64,000 nt of DNA from Nitrobacteraceae bacterium AZCC 1564 (GCA_036924835.1 JBAGRR010000001.1:5781001-5845000); one strand, 5' to 3'; numbered from the stretch's first letter, positions 15,724 through 27,093 are shown. The notes: generated by a model not told the origin, from the letters alone. Numbers and translations: made by a program.

Positions 15724-16357
15724 AATGTCACCGGGCAGATGTGGTTCTGCCTCATGGCTAATCGGGAGGCATGAAGAGGTCGTAAAATGCGGTGATGAAA
15801 CATGGGGTGACCCTTCCGCGGAGGCGCCGTGCGGCCGGGCATCGCGGTTTCATCGTAAAGAAGAGGTTGAGGGAATACCGTTAATTGTCTCAAAACTGCG
15901 GGTGGCGTGCCGTGGGAGAAGTCGCGGGGGTGTGGACGGCGACAACCTCCAAGGGAGCGGTTTTTGCAAGTGGAATTGCAATACAAATTTCCCCAATTTT
16001 ACCGCCAATCCGCGTAAAATGCCCGGAGCGTGGCTCATTCCGGCCGCGATCTGCCGAATACGCTGAACGCAAGCTCAACTTGATCGGGACTCATTTCGTT
16101 CAATTGAGCCGGCTTCGCTAACCAAAAGAGGTAAGATGGGTACTCCTCAACACGCCGCTTTGGCGCTTTGGTTCTGCTTGCAGGCTGAGCGATAGCGACC
16201 CATATTGCGGAGGGTGATACGGGGAGATTTGCTGCCCAGTTATCGCTTTTCTCGGGGAAATTTGACTTTTCAAGCCATGCTGAACGCGCATTCACATCTG
16301 GAACCCGAGCTGGCACCTCAGATGCCAGCGGAGAGGCACGCGGGGTTCGCTCCGCGA

Positions 16358-16690
16358 ATGAGCAAGGATGATGATCGGTCCGATGGATCGACCGGTCCTG
16401 GCACGTCGGTCATTACGAAAGTCAAGCCGAAGGCGAAACGTCCGAGCCTCTATCGCGTTTTAATTCTGAACGACGACTACACACCGATGGAGTTCGTCGT
16501 TCACGTCTTAGAAAAGTTCTTCAACAAGGACGTTGAAGCCGCGACAAAGATTATGTTGCATGTTCATCATCACGGGATCGGCGAGTGCGGGGTATTTACC
16601 TATGAGATCGCCGAGACAAAAGTTACGCAGGTCATGGATTTCGCGCGCAAGCACCAACATCCTTTGCAATGCGTGATGGAAAAGAAGTAA
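16358..16690 (+). CDS. clpS: ATP-dependent Clp protease adaptor ClpS
   Basis: 110 residues from the start chosen. ClpS delivers N-end-rule substrates to ClpAP. The core is [20 protein letters not shown] with the N-degron pocket residues (ND, D, and the M/V positions), then [23 protein letters not shown] and [13 protein letters not shown] 16358 ([10 protein letters not shown]) gives a normal N-terminal tail; in-frame ATG 16277 and TTG 16205 could extend it, and the ribosome-binding site does not decide. clpA follows on the same strand after 130 bases. Confidence 0.95.
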   Translation: MSKDDDRSDGSTGPGTSVITKVKPKAKRPSLYRVLILNDDYTPMEFVVHVLEKFFNKDVEAATKIMLHVHHHGIGECGVFTYEIAETKVTQVMDFARKHQHPLQCVMEKK

Positions 16691-16820
16691 CCTCTGTCAG
16701 TGCGGGTGGGGAACCCGAATAGTCGTGTCAGGTGACAGTTGAAACGAAGGCGGATTGACTGGTCAGCGAAGCGACCCATCTAAGTAGAAGTTAATTGGCG
16801 GGGGCCATTAAGGGACGCGA

Positions 16821-19220
<2,400 letters not shown>

Positions 19221-19244
19221 AACATCTCCTGTCCTGAAAATCGA

Positions 19245-19280
19245 AAACCCGGCAATCGCAGGATTGCCGGGTTTTTCTTT
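19245..19280 (+). terminator. Rho-independent terminator after clpA
   Basis: AAACCCGGCAATC (19245-19257) and GATTGCCGGGTTT (19262-19274) form a perfect 13-bp stem with the loop GCAG, followed by a T-rich tract. Confidence 0.95.
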
Positions 19281-19312
19281 TGAAGAATTCGGAAAACAAA
19301 ACGTCTTGGAGA

Positions 19313-19663
19313 TCAAAAACGTTTTAGGGCTGTGGCAATTGCAGCGAACTTCTCATTGATGACGTGGGAAGCGTGATGAGCGACGGTCACGCTGACGCCA
19401 GCCACCAGTGCTGCGACGATGACGTATTGTGAGGCGATCAAAGCGATCAACGGCTTGATCACGCCGCGCCCAATCTGGCGGAAGCGGACGGGCTTTTTAT
19501 GTTCGGTTCGCGGAGCAATATCCGGCGTGATCTCGTTGATATCAGACACAGATACGTTGTTGGCTTCCGCGTCTGCAGCTTCTGTCGGGTGACGGCCGAT
19601 CAAGTCCTCATCGAAGAGGGCGTCATGCTCCGCATCGAGAGTGGCATTGGTCGGAAGTAACAT
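19313..19663 (-). CDS. hypothetical single-pass membrane protein
   Basis: 116 residues. Acidic N-terminal half (AEHDALFDEDLIGRHPTEAADAE-like composition), then a basic patch (HKKPVRFRQIGRGVIK) and one transmembrane helix (ALIASQYVIVAALVAGVSVTV, about residues 80-100), ending VINEKFAAIATALKRF. No known domain recognised. ATG 19663 is chosen over a TTG ten codons upstream. Convergent with clpA. Confidence 0.55.
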   Translation of the reverse strand: MLLPTNATLDAEHDALFDEDLIGRHPTEAADAEANNVSVSDINEITPDIAPRTEHKKPVRFRQIGRGVIKPLIALIASQYVIVAALVAGVSVTVAHHASHVINEKFAAIATALKRF

Positions 19664-19940
19664 CAGTCCGCTGGATACGATCACGTGACACAATCCAATG
19701 GTTTACTATTCGCTAACCCTAGTGTGCTGGATGGAACTGCGCCATGCGACGTGTTGGAAAGACATTTTTAAGGTAAATGCCGCCGCGTGCGGCGAACGGT
19801 CTGCTCAAGCAACTCATCAGAAAGATCAGTCAAGCTTCACTGATGTGAGTGTTTTCCGCCTACGTCCTCGCTGCGGCTTTGTGCCTGCACATTGTTCGCC
19901 AACTTCTAGGCTATAGAGGGGTGTGACACGGTGGTGCTCC

Positions 19941-21071
19941 ATGACCTGGCACGTACGGCTTGCGGTTGCTGCTGCAATCGCGATGAGCGTTTCCATTGCG
20001 CGGGCGGAAGAGGGCACGCCCGCGACGGCACCGGTTTCTCCGCCTGCGGCGACATCGGATTCATCCAAGCCTGCCGAAGCGCCGAAGCCGACGGATTCCT
20101 CTCAGCCCGCTGATGCATCTCAAGCTGGGGATGCGCCCAAGCCCGCTCCTGATGGTCCGCCCGCGCCCCCCGCAGCCGCGCAGGCACCGGCTCCCGGAAC
20201 GCCGTCTGAGACCAAGTCGTCCCGAGACAAGGCACCACCATCTCCGTCTGCCAAAGATGCAAAGAATGTCGATACACGCGAAGCCATGTGCCTGATGATC
20301 GAGTCAGCGGCCTCCGCTCATGATTTGCCGCTGGAATTCTTCGCGCGTGTGATCTGGCAGGAGAGCCGATTTCAGCCCGATGCCGTCGGCCCTATGACGC
20401 GCAACGGCCAGCGCGCGCAGGGCGTGGCGCAGTTCATGCCCGGCACCGCAAGCGAGCGGCGTCTGCTCGATCCGTTCGACCCGGTACAGGCGCTGCCGAA
20501 GTCGGCCGAATTCCTCGCGGAGTTGAAGCAGCAATTCGGCAATCTCGGCCTCGCAGCCGCGGCCTACAATGCAGGCCCGCGTCGCGTGCAGGAATGGATC
20601 GCGGGGACGGGATATATGCCCTCTGAAACGCGCAATTACGTCTATGCCATTACTGGATCGACGGTGGATGAATGGGCCGCTGCTGGCCGAAACGGAATTA
20701 CGAAAGAGCGTAAGCCCCCCGCAGGCTGCCGTGAACTGATGGCTATGCTCAAGACCGCGCCAAATCCGTTCATTGCCGAGCTTGAACATCGCGTGGTGCT
20801 GGGCGCAGCCATGCCGTGGGGCGTACAGCTTGCGGCCGGCTTCTCTCGCGACAAGGCGCTGGCGATGTACGCACGGTCGATGAAGCAACTCAGTTCGATC
20901 ATCGGCGATCGAGATCCAAGCATCATCAGCTCGATCTTCCGCAGCCGGGGTACGCGGCCGTTCTATCAGGTGCGGATCGGGGCGGATACGCGAGCCGCCG
21001 CCAACGACCTTTGCAATCAGATCAGGCGAGCAGGGCAAGCCTGCATTGTTCTGAAGAATGGGCGCGGCTGA
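19941..21071 (+). CDS. lytic transglycosylase (SLT family) with SPOR-like C-terminus
   Basis: 376 residues. Signal peptide (VRLAVAAAIAMSVSIARAE), a Pro/Ala/Ser-rich spacer (about 30-115), then a lysozyme-like SLT domain: FFARVIWQESRFQPDAVGP with the catalytic Glu in QES, GVAQFMPGTASERRLLDP, AAAYNAGPRRVQEW and ETRNYVYAITG. The C-terminal 70 residues (FYQVRIGADTRAAANDLCNQ, AGQACIVLKN) resemble a SPOR domain. It cleaves the MurNAc-GlcNAc bond in the periplasm with 1,6-anhydro product. ATG 19941 gives a clean signal peptide. The 584-base stretch 21072-21655 after it holds a possible 28-aa ORF and the hairpin module at 21411. Confidence 0.87.
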   Translation: MTWHVRLAVAAAIAMSVSIARAEEGTPATAPVSPPAATSDSSKPAEAPKPTDSSQPADASQAGDAPKPAPDGPPAPPAAAQAPAPGTPSETKSSRDKAPPSPSAKDAKNVDTREAMCLMIESAASAHDLPLEFFARVIWQESRFQPDAVGPMTRNGQRAQGVAQFMPGTASERRLLDPFDPVQALPKSAEFLAELKQQFGNLGLAAAAYNAGPRRVQEWIAGTGYMPSETRNYVYAITGSTVDEWAAAGRNGITKERKPPAGCRELMAMLKTAPNPFIAELEHRVVLGAAMPWGVQLAAGFSRDKALAMYARSMKQLSSIIGDRDPSIISSIFRSRGTRPFYQVRIGADTRAAANDLCNQIRRAGQACIVLKNGRG

Positions 21072-21320
21072 GCGGCCTCGCTTTGAGCTACGACGTTTCT
21101 CGCGGAACGGTTAACGCGGCAGGCTTTATGTGATATTTAAAAAGCCCAATGAAATCGGGCGTTTCTCGAATCTTTGCGCAGATCGTTATCGTCAATAAAA
21201 TCCTAATTTGATCACGACGATTTGCGGTCCGATTTTCATTAAGTTTTAGGCAACACTTTTCCAATCACCTGTTCCGGCGCCGGAATGATCAAGATCGTTC
21301 GCGCCTGGGGAGCAGGGGAC

Positions 21321-21407
21321 ATGACATTCGTGTTGATTGGTTGCGGGCTGCTTGTGTTGTGCCTTTGCGCGACGATGTGCCCGTCGGCGCGTGAGCCATC
21401 TATTTGA
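21321..21407 (+). CDS. possible 28-aa membrane micropeptide
   Basis: ATG 21321 with CAGGGGAC immediately upstream opens a frame of one hydrophobic helix (MTFVLIGCGLLVLCLCATMC) ending PSAREPSI. An in-frame ATG at 21285 would add 12 residues. The ORF ends three bases before the type C hairpin. It is too short for coding statistics, and I recognise no family. Confidence 0.2.
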   Translation: MTFVLIGCGLLVLCLCATMCPSAREPSI

Positions 21408-21410
21408 ATC

Positions 21411-21577
21411 CTAGTGTGGTGGTTCAGAAGCTCGCCCAACCTTTCCTGCGCGTCCTTTTGGCGAGCTTCCTGAACCTGAACCACACTAGAATTATAGATT
21501 GCTAGTGTCCTCTCGAATCCAAAGTCCGCTACGGAGCGCGCTACACGATGAGGCGGGCTTTGGATTCGGGACACTAG
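21411..21577 (+). mobile_element. bipartite CTAG hairpin module, types C1-B1
   Basis: Hairpin C1 (21411-21489): arms GGTTCAGAAGCTCGCC and GGCGAGCTTCCTGAACC with CTAGTGTGG/CCACACTAG ends. Linker AATTATAGATTG (21490-21501). Hairpin B1 (21502-21577): arms CGAATCCAAAGTCCGC and GCGGGCTTTGGATTCG with CTAGTGTCC/GGGACACTAG ends. It lies between the transglycosylase and azlC; same pair as at 25548, 38345 and 60212. Confidence 0.88.
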
Positions 21578-21655
21578 CGGAGCGGCAGCCCTGCATTGGC
21601 GGGAGGCCTGCATAGCGGTTCGCGTCCCTTGACGGCGGGGTAAATCGGCCGCGTG

Positions 21656-22432
21656 ATGGATTTTATTCGACTCACCCGGTTTCCCTTTCCCTTGGCACTT
21701 CCACCCCTCGATTCATCAGACTGGCATAGCGGGTCCAGAACATTTTTGCTCGGCGTGCGATCGGCGATGTCGTCGGTGCTCGCGCTGGTGCTGTTCGGAA
21801 CCTTCATCGGCATCGGCGCCTTTGCTCATGATTCCGGTTTCACATTGGGCTGGATACTCGCCAGCACGGTCCTGGTGTGGGCGGGACCCGCACAGGTCAT
21901 TTTGATCTCGACCTCGCATGCAGGGGCGACGCTGTTCGAGTCCGCGCTCGCCGTGACGCTGAGTGCGATCCGGCTGCTGCCGATGGTGGTATCGGTGATG
22001 CCGATGCTGCGCTCGCCGAAGACGAAGATGCGCAACCTGATCTTATCGGCGCATCTCGTGGCGGTCACCGTCTGGGTGGAAAGCTTCCGCCTACTGCCGC
22101 ATGTGCCGCGCGAGCGGCGCATCCTGTTCATTAATGGGCTTGGGTGCACGCTTGTCGCGCTGAGCATGATCGCAACCGTACTGGGCTATGGTCTGGCAGC
22201 GAACTTGCCGCCGATCCTGGCTGCCGCGGTGCTGGCTCTAACGCCGCTGACGTTCCTGCTCTCCACCGCACGCAATGCGCGGCAGCTCGTGGACAAGTTG
22301 GCACTGGCGCTCGGTCTCGCTCTGTATCCGCTGGTATCGATGATGCAGACCGGCGTCGACATCCTCATTTCGGGATTGACCGCGGGCAGTATCGCTTTCG
22401 GTGTTCATCTTTGGCGGAAGCGCTTCGCATGA
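21656..22432 (+). CDS. azlC: AzlC family branched-chain amino acid exporter, large subunit
   Basis: 258 residues with about seven hydrophobic helices. The family segment LASTVLVWAGPAQVILISTSHAGATLFES is recognisable (about residues 62-90), as is LSAIRLLPMVVSVMPMLR after it. AzlC forms the LIV-E type exporter together with the short AzlD subunit. An ATG at 21656 follows an in-frame GTG at 21653; the N-terminal 35 residues before SDWHSGSRTFLLGVR are poorly conserved in the family, so the true start may be slightly later. Its stop overlaps the azlD start (ATGA), indicating translational coupling. Confidence 0.85.
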   Translation: MDFIRLTRFPFPLALPPLDSSDWHSGSRTFLLGVRSAMSSVLALVLFGTFIGIGAFAHDSGFTLGWILASTVLVWAGPAQVILISTSHAGATLFESALAVTLSAIRLLPMVVSVMPMLRSPKTKMRNLILSAHLVAVTVWVESFRLLPHVPRERRILFINGLGCTLVALSMIATVLGYGLAANLPPILAAAVLALTPLTFLLSTARNARQLVDKLALALGLALYPLVSMMQTGVDILISGLTAGSIAFGVHLWRKRFA

Positions 22433-22776
22433 GCGAGCTGTTTGGAAGCCCTCAGGCGATCGCGCTGCTGCTGGTGGCAGGCTTCCTATCGAATGATATC
22501 TGGCGGCTATTGGGCTTGCTGATTGGTGGCGGGATCGATGAGAGTTCCGAACTTCTCGTCTGGGTGAGGGCGATTGCTGCTGCCATTCTGGCGGGGGTCA
22601 TTGCGCAGATTCTCATCACCCCGCCGGGCGCACTGGCGACGGTGCCGGGCGTTGTCCGCTATGGCGCGATGGTGGTCGGGTTTGTGGTTTATCTGGCCGC
22701 GCGCAAATCGGTTTTCGCGGGCGTGGTCGCAGGCGAGATCGCCGTGCTTGCAGGTAAGTGGTGGCTAGTGTCCTGA
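22429..22776 (+). CDS. azlD: AzlD family exporter small subunit
   Basis: 115 residues, four hydrophobic segments (AIALLLVAGFLSNDIWRLLG, AIAAAILAGVIAQILI, YGAMVVGFVVYLAA, VVAGEIAVLAGKWW). Short membrane partner of AzlC; begins MSELFGSPQ at an ATGA overlap with azlC. The stop codon TGA (22774-22776) lies inside the type B2 hairpin that starts at 22765, so the last residues (L-V-S) are encoded by the repeat. If the hairpin is removed leaving one CTAG, the frame stays open, so the original 3' end is unknown. Confidence 0.82.
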   Translation: MSELFGSPQAIALLLVAGFLSNDIWRLLGLLIGGGIDESSELLVWVRAIAAAILAGVIAQILITPPGALATVPGVVRYGAMVVGFVVYLAARKSVFAGVVAGEIAVLAGKWWLVS

Positions 22777-22830
22777 ATCCGAAGTTCGCATCCGAGTAAG
22801 CCCGTGCGAACTTTGGATTCGTGACACTAG
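22765..22830. mobile_element. solo CTAG hairpin, type B2
   Basis: 66 bp with CTAG at both ends; arms GAATCCGAAGTTCGCA and TGCGAACTTTGGATTC. No partner hairpin is attached. It overlaps the last four codons of azlD and supplies its stop. Confidence 0.82.
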
Positions 22831-22882
22831 CCAGAATATTCGTTAGCCTCTCTCCAACAAAACAAAATATCGGGAGAGAAGC

Positions 22883-23875
22883 GTGCAAATGTCATGGGGC
22901 CGGGCGGTCGCCCGGTGGTTTGTGCTGACTGCCTTGGCAGTCGTCGTCACGATCGATTATCCGCTCGCGGCAGATTATCCAACCCGTCCCGTCAAGCTCG
23001 TGGTGCCTTACGCCGCAGGTGGCCCGACGGATATTCTCGGGCGTGCGGTCGCGGAGTTCCTGTCGAAGGATCTGAAGCAGTCGGTCGTCGTCGAGAACAA
23101 GCCCGGTGCGCAGGGCTCGATCGGGGCGGAGATGGTCGCCCATGCCGATGCGGATGGCTACACGCTGTTCGTGGCGTCCGGTTCGATCGTCATGATCAAC
23201 CCGATCCTCTACAAGCAACTGGCTTACGACCCGATCAAGGACTTCCGGATGTTGTCGTTGATCACGCAAGTGCCGGTGATCATGGAGGTCAATCCCAAGA
23301 TTCCGGTCAAGACGGTTGCCGAGTTCGTCGATTACGCCAAGAAGAATCCCGGCAAGATCAACTACGGATCGTCAGGCATCGGAAGCACGCTGCACCTCGC
23401 AGCCGAGATGTTCAAGCATGAGGCGGGCGTCGAAATGACTCACGTGCCTTACAAGGGTGTCGCGCCTGCGCTGACGGATCTGCTCTCGGGGCAGCTCGAC
23501 GTGATGTTCGACACCATCAGCACGTCGCTGCCTCACATTAAGTCCGGCGCGCTGCGTCCGCTGGGTGTGACAACGCCAGAACGCTTCGCCGATTTGCCTG
23601 AGGTGCCGACGATCGCTGAAAGTGGTTATCCGGGTTATCGCGTGATCGTCTGGTATGGAATTTCAGCCCCCGCGAAGCTGCCGGACGATATCGCTCAAAC
23701 GCTGACCGCCAGCTTAAATCGCGCGCTGAATGATCAGGCGTTCCGAGCGTCGCTGGAGAAGATCGGGTACGTCGTCTACCGGCCTCAAGGTCCAGAGGCG
23801 ATCACGAAATTCATCGACGATGATCGTGATCGCTGGACGCGCATCATCAAAGCGCAGAATATCTCAATCGACTGA
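22883..23875 (+). CDS. tripartite tricarboxylate transporter (TTT) substrate-binding protein
   Basis: 330 residues. Signal peptide (ARWFVLTALAVVVTIDYPLAA) followed by the Bug-family hallmarks YPTRPVKLVVPYAAGGPTDI (about residues 31-50), VVVENKPGAQGSIGAEMVA, ADGYTLFV, HVPYKGVAPALTDLLSGQLDVMFD and GVTTPERFADLPEVPTIAE. Periplasmic receptor for a carboxylate; ligand unknown. No TctA/TctB membrane genes are adjacent, which is usual for the many orphan Bug proteins. GTG 22883 has GGGAG 6 bases upstream; ATG 22889 is an alternative. Confidence 0.9.
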   Translation: MQMSWGRAVARWFVLTALAVVVTIDYPLAADYPTRPVKLVVPYAAGGPTDILGRAVAEFLSKDLKQSVVVENKPGAQGSIGAEMVAHADADGYTLFVASGSIVMINPILYKQLAYDPIKDFRMLSLITQVPVIMEVNPKIPVKTVAEFVDYAKKNPGKINYGSSGIGSTLHLAAEMFKHEAGVEMTHVPYKGVAPALTDLLSGQLDVMFDTISTSLPHIKSGALRPLGVTTPERFADLPEVPTIAESGYPGYRVIVWYGISAPAKLPDDIAQTLTASLNRALNDQAFRASLEKIGYVVYRPQGPEAITKFIDDDRDRWTRIIKAQNISID

Positions 23876-23894
23876 TGCGAGATCGCTGGCGCGT

Positions 23895-24323
23895 TTAGGA
23901 TGACGCCAGCGCCGCGATCAGGCGTGTGGCGTGCTCTTCGAGCACTTTGGCGTCTTCCTTGCGGGTTGCCGGCGGCAGTAACGGAACGCCGTCGATGCGC
24001 GGCATGACGTGCATATGAAGATGGAAGACGACCTGGCCGCCGGCGGCTTCGCTGAATTGCTGCAGCGTGATGCCATCGGCCTGGAACGCCTTCTTGCCGG
24101 CGATTGCGATCTTTTGCGCAACGCGCGCCACATGCGCCAGATCATCCGGCTTGATGTCGAGAATGTTGCGGGCCGGCGCTTTCGGAATCACCAGCGTGTG
24201 ACCCGGTGATCGCGGCATGATGTCGAGGAAGGCGAGGGTGTGCTCATCCTCATAGACCTTGTAGCAGGGCAGTTCGCCGCGCAGGATCTTCGCAAAAATG
24301 TTGTTGTTGTCGTAAGCAGTCAT
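23895..24323 (-). CDS. HIT family protein (nucleotide hydrolase/transferase)
   Basis: 142 residues. The histidine triad is present as VFHLHMHVMPR (H-x-H-x-H, about residues 97-107). The upstream HIT features IFAKILRGELPCYKVYEDE, LAFLDIMPRSPGHTLVIPK and QQFSEAAGGQVVFH are also clear. Hint/PKCI branch; hydrolyses AMP-lysine or adenosine phosphoramidate-type substrates in the cytoplasm. Convergent with the TTT protein gene; the FUSC gene lies about 100 bases away on the same strand, but upstream. Confidence 0.92.
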   Translation of the reverse strand: MTAYDNNNIFAKILRGELPCYKVYEDEHTLAFLDIMPRSPGHTLVIPKAPARNILDIKPDDLAHVARVAQKIAIAGKKAFQADGITLQQFSEAAGGQVVFHLHMHVMPRIDGVPLLPPATRKEDAKVLEEHATRLIAALASS

Positions 24324-24424
24324 CGGGCACCCTCATCTTCGAATGGCGCGACAATCGCCGCCCGGGGCAGGCGGGTCAAGCCGTCCTGGGTCCAAGTCGT
24401 CTCGTCCTGACATGACAGGAAGTG

Positions 24425-25516
24425 TCACAAAGCTGCCGTCTGCTCGGGCTTTCCCTTGGCAATTTCATTGATCCGATCGGCGAGATCGCCAAGGTCGCGG
24501 TGCAAGCCTTCCAGTGTGAAGGCGAGGCCAAAGACACGGCCAGCCGCGTCGAAGTCGAGCGTCCGGGTGACGCCCGCCTGGCGCGATCTGTCAAACGCTT
24601 CGGTAAAGGCGAGATAGATTGCCGAGACGTTCTCGCGCGACACTGCCGTGCCATCGTTCAGCCCGGTTGCACAATGGCCGACGAATGCGGCTTCGGCGCG
24701 AAGCAGGTTCGCCGCCGCAGGCGCAAGATTTGAGATGATGGCTTCGGGGAGCGGTTTGTTCAGCACGCTGCCGATGTGAACGAGGTCGTTGCGAATTCTC
24801 CACAGCGTACGCGGAATGGACGGTGGGATCGTGTGACTGGCAAGGCGTGACGCGCGCTCGCGGTCGGCATCCTTCATCGCCTGCTCCACGGACGTCAGCG
24901 CCTGTCGAAGGGCTGGGTGTTCGTTCGACGGCGCGAGCGCTTCACCCCGTTCGATAGCATCGGCCTCGGATTGGAGCAGATGCTGAATGCGTCTGAGCAC
25001 CGCGACCGAACGGGTGATCACCACGCCATGAGAGCGGGCAGGGAAGATCAAGACAGTCGCCAGCACACCGATGACGCCGCCCAGCGCGATCTCGATGATC
25101 CGGTCGATGACGAAGGAGAGGACCGGAACTCCCGGCGGCGCGCTGAGCAGCATGATGGCTGCGGTCACGGGCGCGATCCTCAACTGCGGGCGTATCGCTG
25201 CGCCCAAGACGCCGAGGCCCGTCACTATAATGAGCGCGATGCCGAGGTTGGCCGAGCTGCCGTCGTGCAGGGCCGCTGCGATCCCTCCGAGGATCGCGCC
25301 CGCGAGCGTTCCGATCATTCTCTCTGTGGCCGCACCGAGGGTCCCGCCGATCGACCCCTGCATCACGATCAGAACGGTGAAGATGGCCCAATAGCCCTGC
25401 TGCAGGTCGAGGAGCTTATAGGCGACGAAAGCGGCACCCGTCGCGACGACGACGCGAAAGGTCTGGCGCAACTCAGGCGCATGGCGCGTCCACAATGTAT
25501 TCGCTTGATCCGACAT
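24425..25516 (-). CDS. FUSC family (fusaric acid resistance-type) membrane protein
   Basis: 363 residues. The N-terminal half has six hydrophobic helices (FRVVVATGAAFVAYKLLDL, YWAIFTVLIVMQGSIGGTLG, MIGTLAGAILGGIAAAL, LGIALIIVTGLGVLGAA and two more). The signature is WAIFTVLIVMQGSIGGTLGAATERMIGTLAG-like. The C-terminal half is a soluble helical domain. Members include the inner-membrane part of aromatic acid or fusaric acid efflux systems; the substrate is unknown. ATG 25516 (MSDQANTLW) is chosen; a start three codons upstream is possible. Confidence 0.8.
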   Translation of the reverse strand: MSDQANTLWTRHAPELRQTFRVVVATGAAFVAYKLLDLQQGYWAIFTVLIVMQGSIGGTLGAATERMIGTLAGAILGGIAAALHDGSSANLGIALIIVTGLGVLGAAIRPQLRIAPVTAAIMLLSAPPGVPVLSFVIDRIIEIALGGVIGVLATVLIFPARSHGVVITRSVAVLRRIQHLLQSEADAIERGEALAPSNEHPALRQALTSVEQAMKDADRERASRLASHTIPPSIPRTLWRIRNDLVHIGSVLNKPLPEAIISNLAPAAANLLRAEAAFVGHCATGLNDGTAVSRENVSAIYLAFTEAFDRSRQAGVTRTLDFDAAGRVFGLAFTLEGLHRDLGDLADRINEIAKGKPEQTAAL

Positions 25517-25547
25517 CGATTCCAAGGTGCTGTTCTGTCACCGCAAG

Positions 25548-25714
25548 ACTAGTGTCCCGAATCCAAAGTCCGCCTTATCATGCAGCGCTCTCCGTAGCGG
25601 ACTTTGGATTCGGGAGGACACTAGCAAGCCTATGATCCTAGTGTGGTTCAGGTTCAGAAGTTCGCTGGAAGGACTCGCAGGAAAATCAAGCGAACTTCTG
25701 AACTACCACACTAG
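25548..25714 (-). mobile_element. bipartite CTAG hairpin module, types B3-C2 (reverse)
   Basis: Read on the minus strand this is C2 (25638-25714), linker GATCATAGGCTTG, B3 (25548-25624). C2 arms: TTCAGAAGTTCGCT and AGCGAACTTCTGAA. B3 arms: GAATCCAAAGTCCGC and GCGGACTTTGGATTC. It lies between FUSC and the FemAB-like gene, both on the minus strand. Confidence 0.88.
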
Positions 25715-25776
25715 GCTCGTGGCGGTCAGCCGACAACGCAGTCTCCGCGCCAATTGGGATGGACGCGACTGCGGCG

Positions 25777-26994
25777 TCACTCGTCTGTTTCGGTCTTCCG
25801 GAAGGGGCCGGCTTCGGTGAGGTCTTCGACCGCTTCCTGCACATAGGCCCGTTCGTGCTTGAGATAGTCACGGACAGCGCGGCGCAGGGCCGGGTCGGCG
25901 ATGTAGTGGGCCGAGTAGGTGGTTTGTGGCAGGTAGCCGCGTGCGATCTTGTGCTCGCCCTGTGCGCCGGCTTCCACACGCTTCAGGCGGCGCTGGATGG
26001 CAAAGTCGATGGCCTGATAGTAGCAGACCTCGAAGTGCAGGAACGGATGATGCTCGATCGCGCCCCAGTGCCGGCCGAACAGCGTGTCTGATCCGATGAA
26101 GTTGATCGCGCCCGCAATCCATCTTCCATTTCGCTTTGCCATCACCAGCAAAACGTCGTCGGCCATTGTCTCGCCGATCTGCTGATAGAACGCGCGCGTG
26201 AGGTAAGGGCGGCCCCATTTGCGTGAGCCGGTCTCCATGTAGAACTCGAAGAACGCGTCCCATGCCTCATCGGTGATGTCTCGCCCGATCAAGTGATGAA
26301 TGGTAATGCCGTTCGCCACCGCATCGCGCCGTTCGCGGCGAATAGCCTTGCGGTGCCGCGAGGCCAGCGTGCCGAGAAAGTCATCAAACGTCGCATAGCC
26401 TTCGTTGCGCCAATGAAACTGCCGGTCGGTACGCTGCAGGAAGCCGCGTTCGCCGAGAAACTCCCACTCGTCCTCGGGCGCGAATGTCATGTGGACCGAT
26501 GACGCATTCACCGCGTCACAGAGGCCGATCAGTCCGCCGGCCAGCGCCTCGCGAACGCGGGCTGCATCGACGCCGTCGCGCACCAATAAGCGCCGCCCCG
26601 TGGCGGGCGTGAACGGAACGCTGGCCTGCAGCTTGGGATAATAGCTGCCGCCGGCGCGCTCATAAGCGTCGGCCCAGCCATGATCGAAGACGTATTCGCC
26701 CTGCGAATGGTTCTTCAGGTAGCAGGGAACAACACCGACAGCCTTGCCGTCCATGCGCGCCACCAGATGGCGTGCGCCCCAGCCGGTGCGGGCGACCGCG
26801 GAGCCTGACTTCTCGAGGGCTGAGAAAAAGGCGTGCGATATGAATGGGTTATAGGCGTGATCCTCGGCGCATGGGTTCCCGTCGGGAGCGGACGAAATCT
26901 TGCGAGACGGATTGGCACACGCATCCCATTCATCCGCCGCGACCTGGCCGATCGAGGAAACTGCTTCGAGGGTGATGTCGGAGAAATCCGTCAA
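25777..26994 (-). CDS. FemAB-like GNAT acyltransferase (PF04339 type)
   Basis: 405 residues. The family pattern is visible from EWDACANP (residues 22-29) and NPFISHAFFSALEKSGS (about 49-65) through YVFDHGWADAYERAGGSYYPKLQASVPFTP-like sequence, then RKAIRRERRDAV, YMETGSRKWGRPYLTRAFYQ, and a late FHYQAIDFAIQRRLKRVE-like segment. The fold is the double-GNAT arrangement of FemAB and peptidoglycan-associated acyl-transferases; the actual substrate is unknown. The start is TTG 26994 with only a weak ribosome-binding site. Monocistronic on the minus strand. Confidence 0.78.
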   Translation of the reverse strand: MTDFSDITLEAVSSIGQVAADEWDACANPSRKISSAPDGNPCAEDHAYNPFISHAFFSALEKSGSAVARTGWGARHLVARMDGKAVGVVPCYLKNHSQGEYVFDHGWADAYERAGGSYYPKLQASVPFTPATGRRLLVRDGVDAARVREALAGGLIGLCDAVNASSVHMTFAPEDEWEFLGERGFLQRTDRQFHWRNEGYATFDDFLGTLASRHRKAIRRERRDAVANGITIHHLIGRDITDEAWDAFFEFYMETGSRKWGRPYLTRAFYQQIGETMADDVLLVMAKRNGRWIAGAINFIGSDTLFGRHWGAIEHHPFLHFEVCYYQAIDFAIQRRLKRVEAGAQGEHKIARGYLPQTTYSAHYIADPALRRAVRDYLKHERAYVQEAVEDLTEAGPFRKTETDE

Positions 26995-27093
26995 GGGGCA
27001 GGTGTACCGTGGCCGTGAGAAACGCGGTGACGATCAGCACTATAGATCGTTGCTTGCGCGCGCGACTTCAAGTGCTTGCATCGTGTCGGCGGT

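Noticed and set aside
19719-19740. CTAGTGTGCTGGAT as another hairpin remnant
   Set aside because: The match to the D type is limited to the first dozen bases and no second arm is present; chance cannot be excluded.
21239-21613. 124-codon minus-strand frame across the C1-B1 module
   Set aside because: About half of it is made of the palindromic repeats, so openness has no coding meaning; no motif seen.
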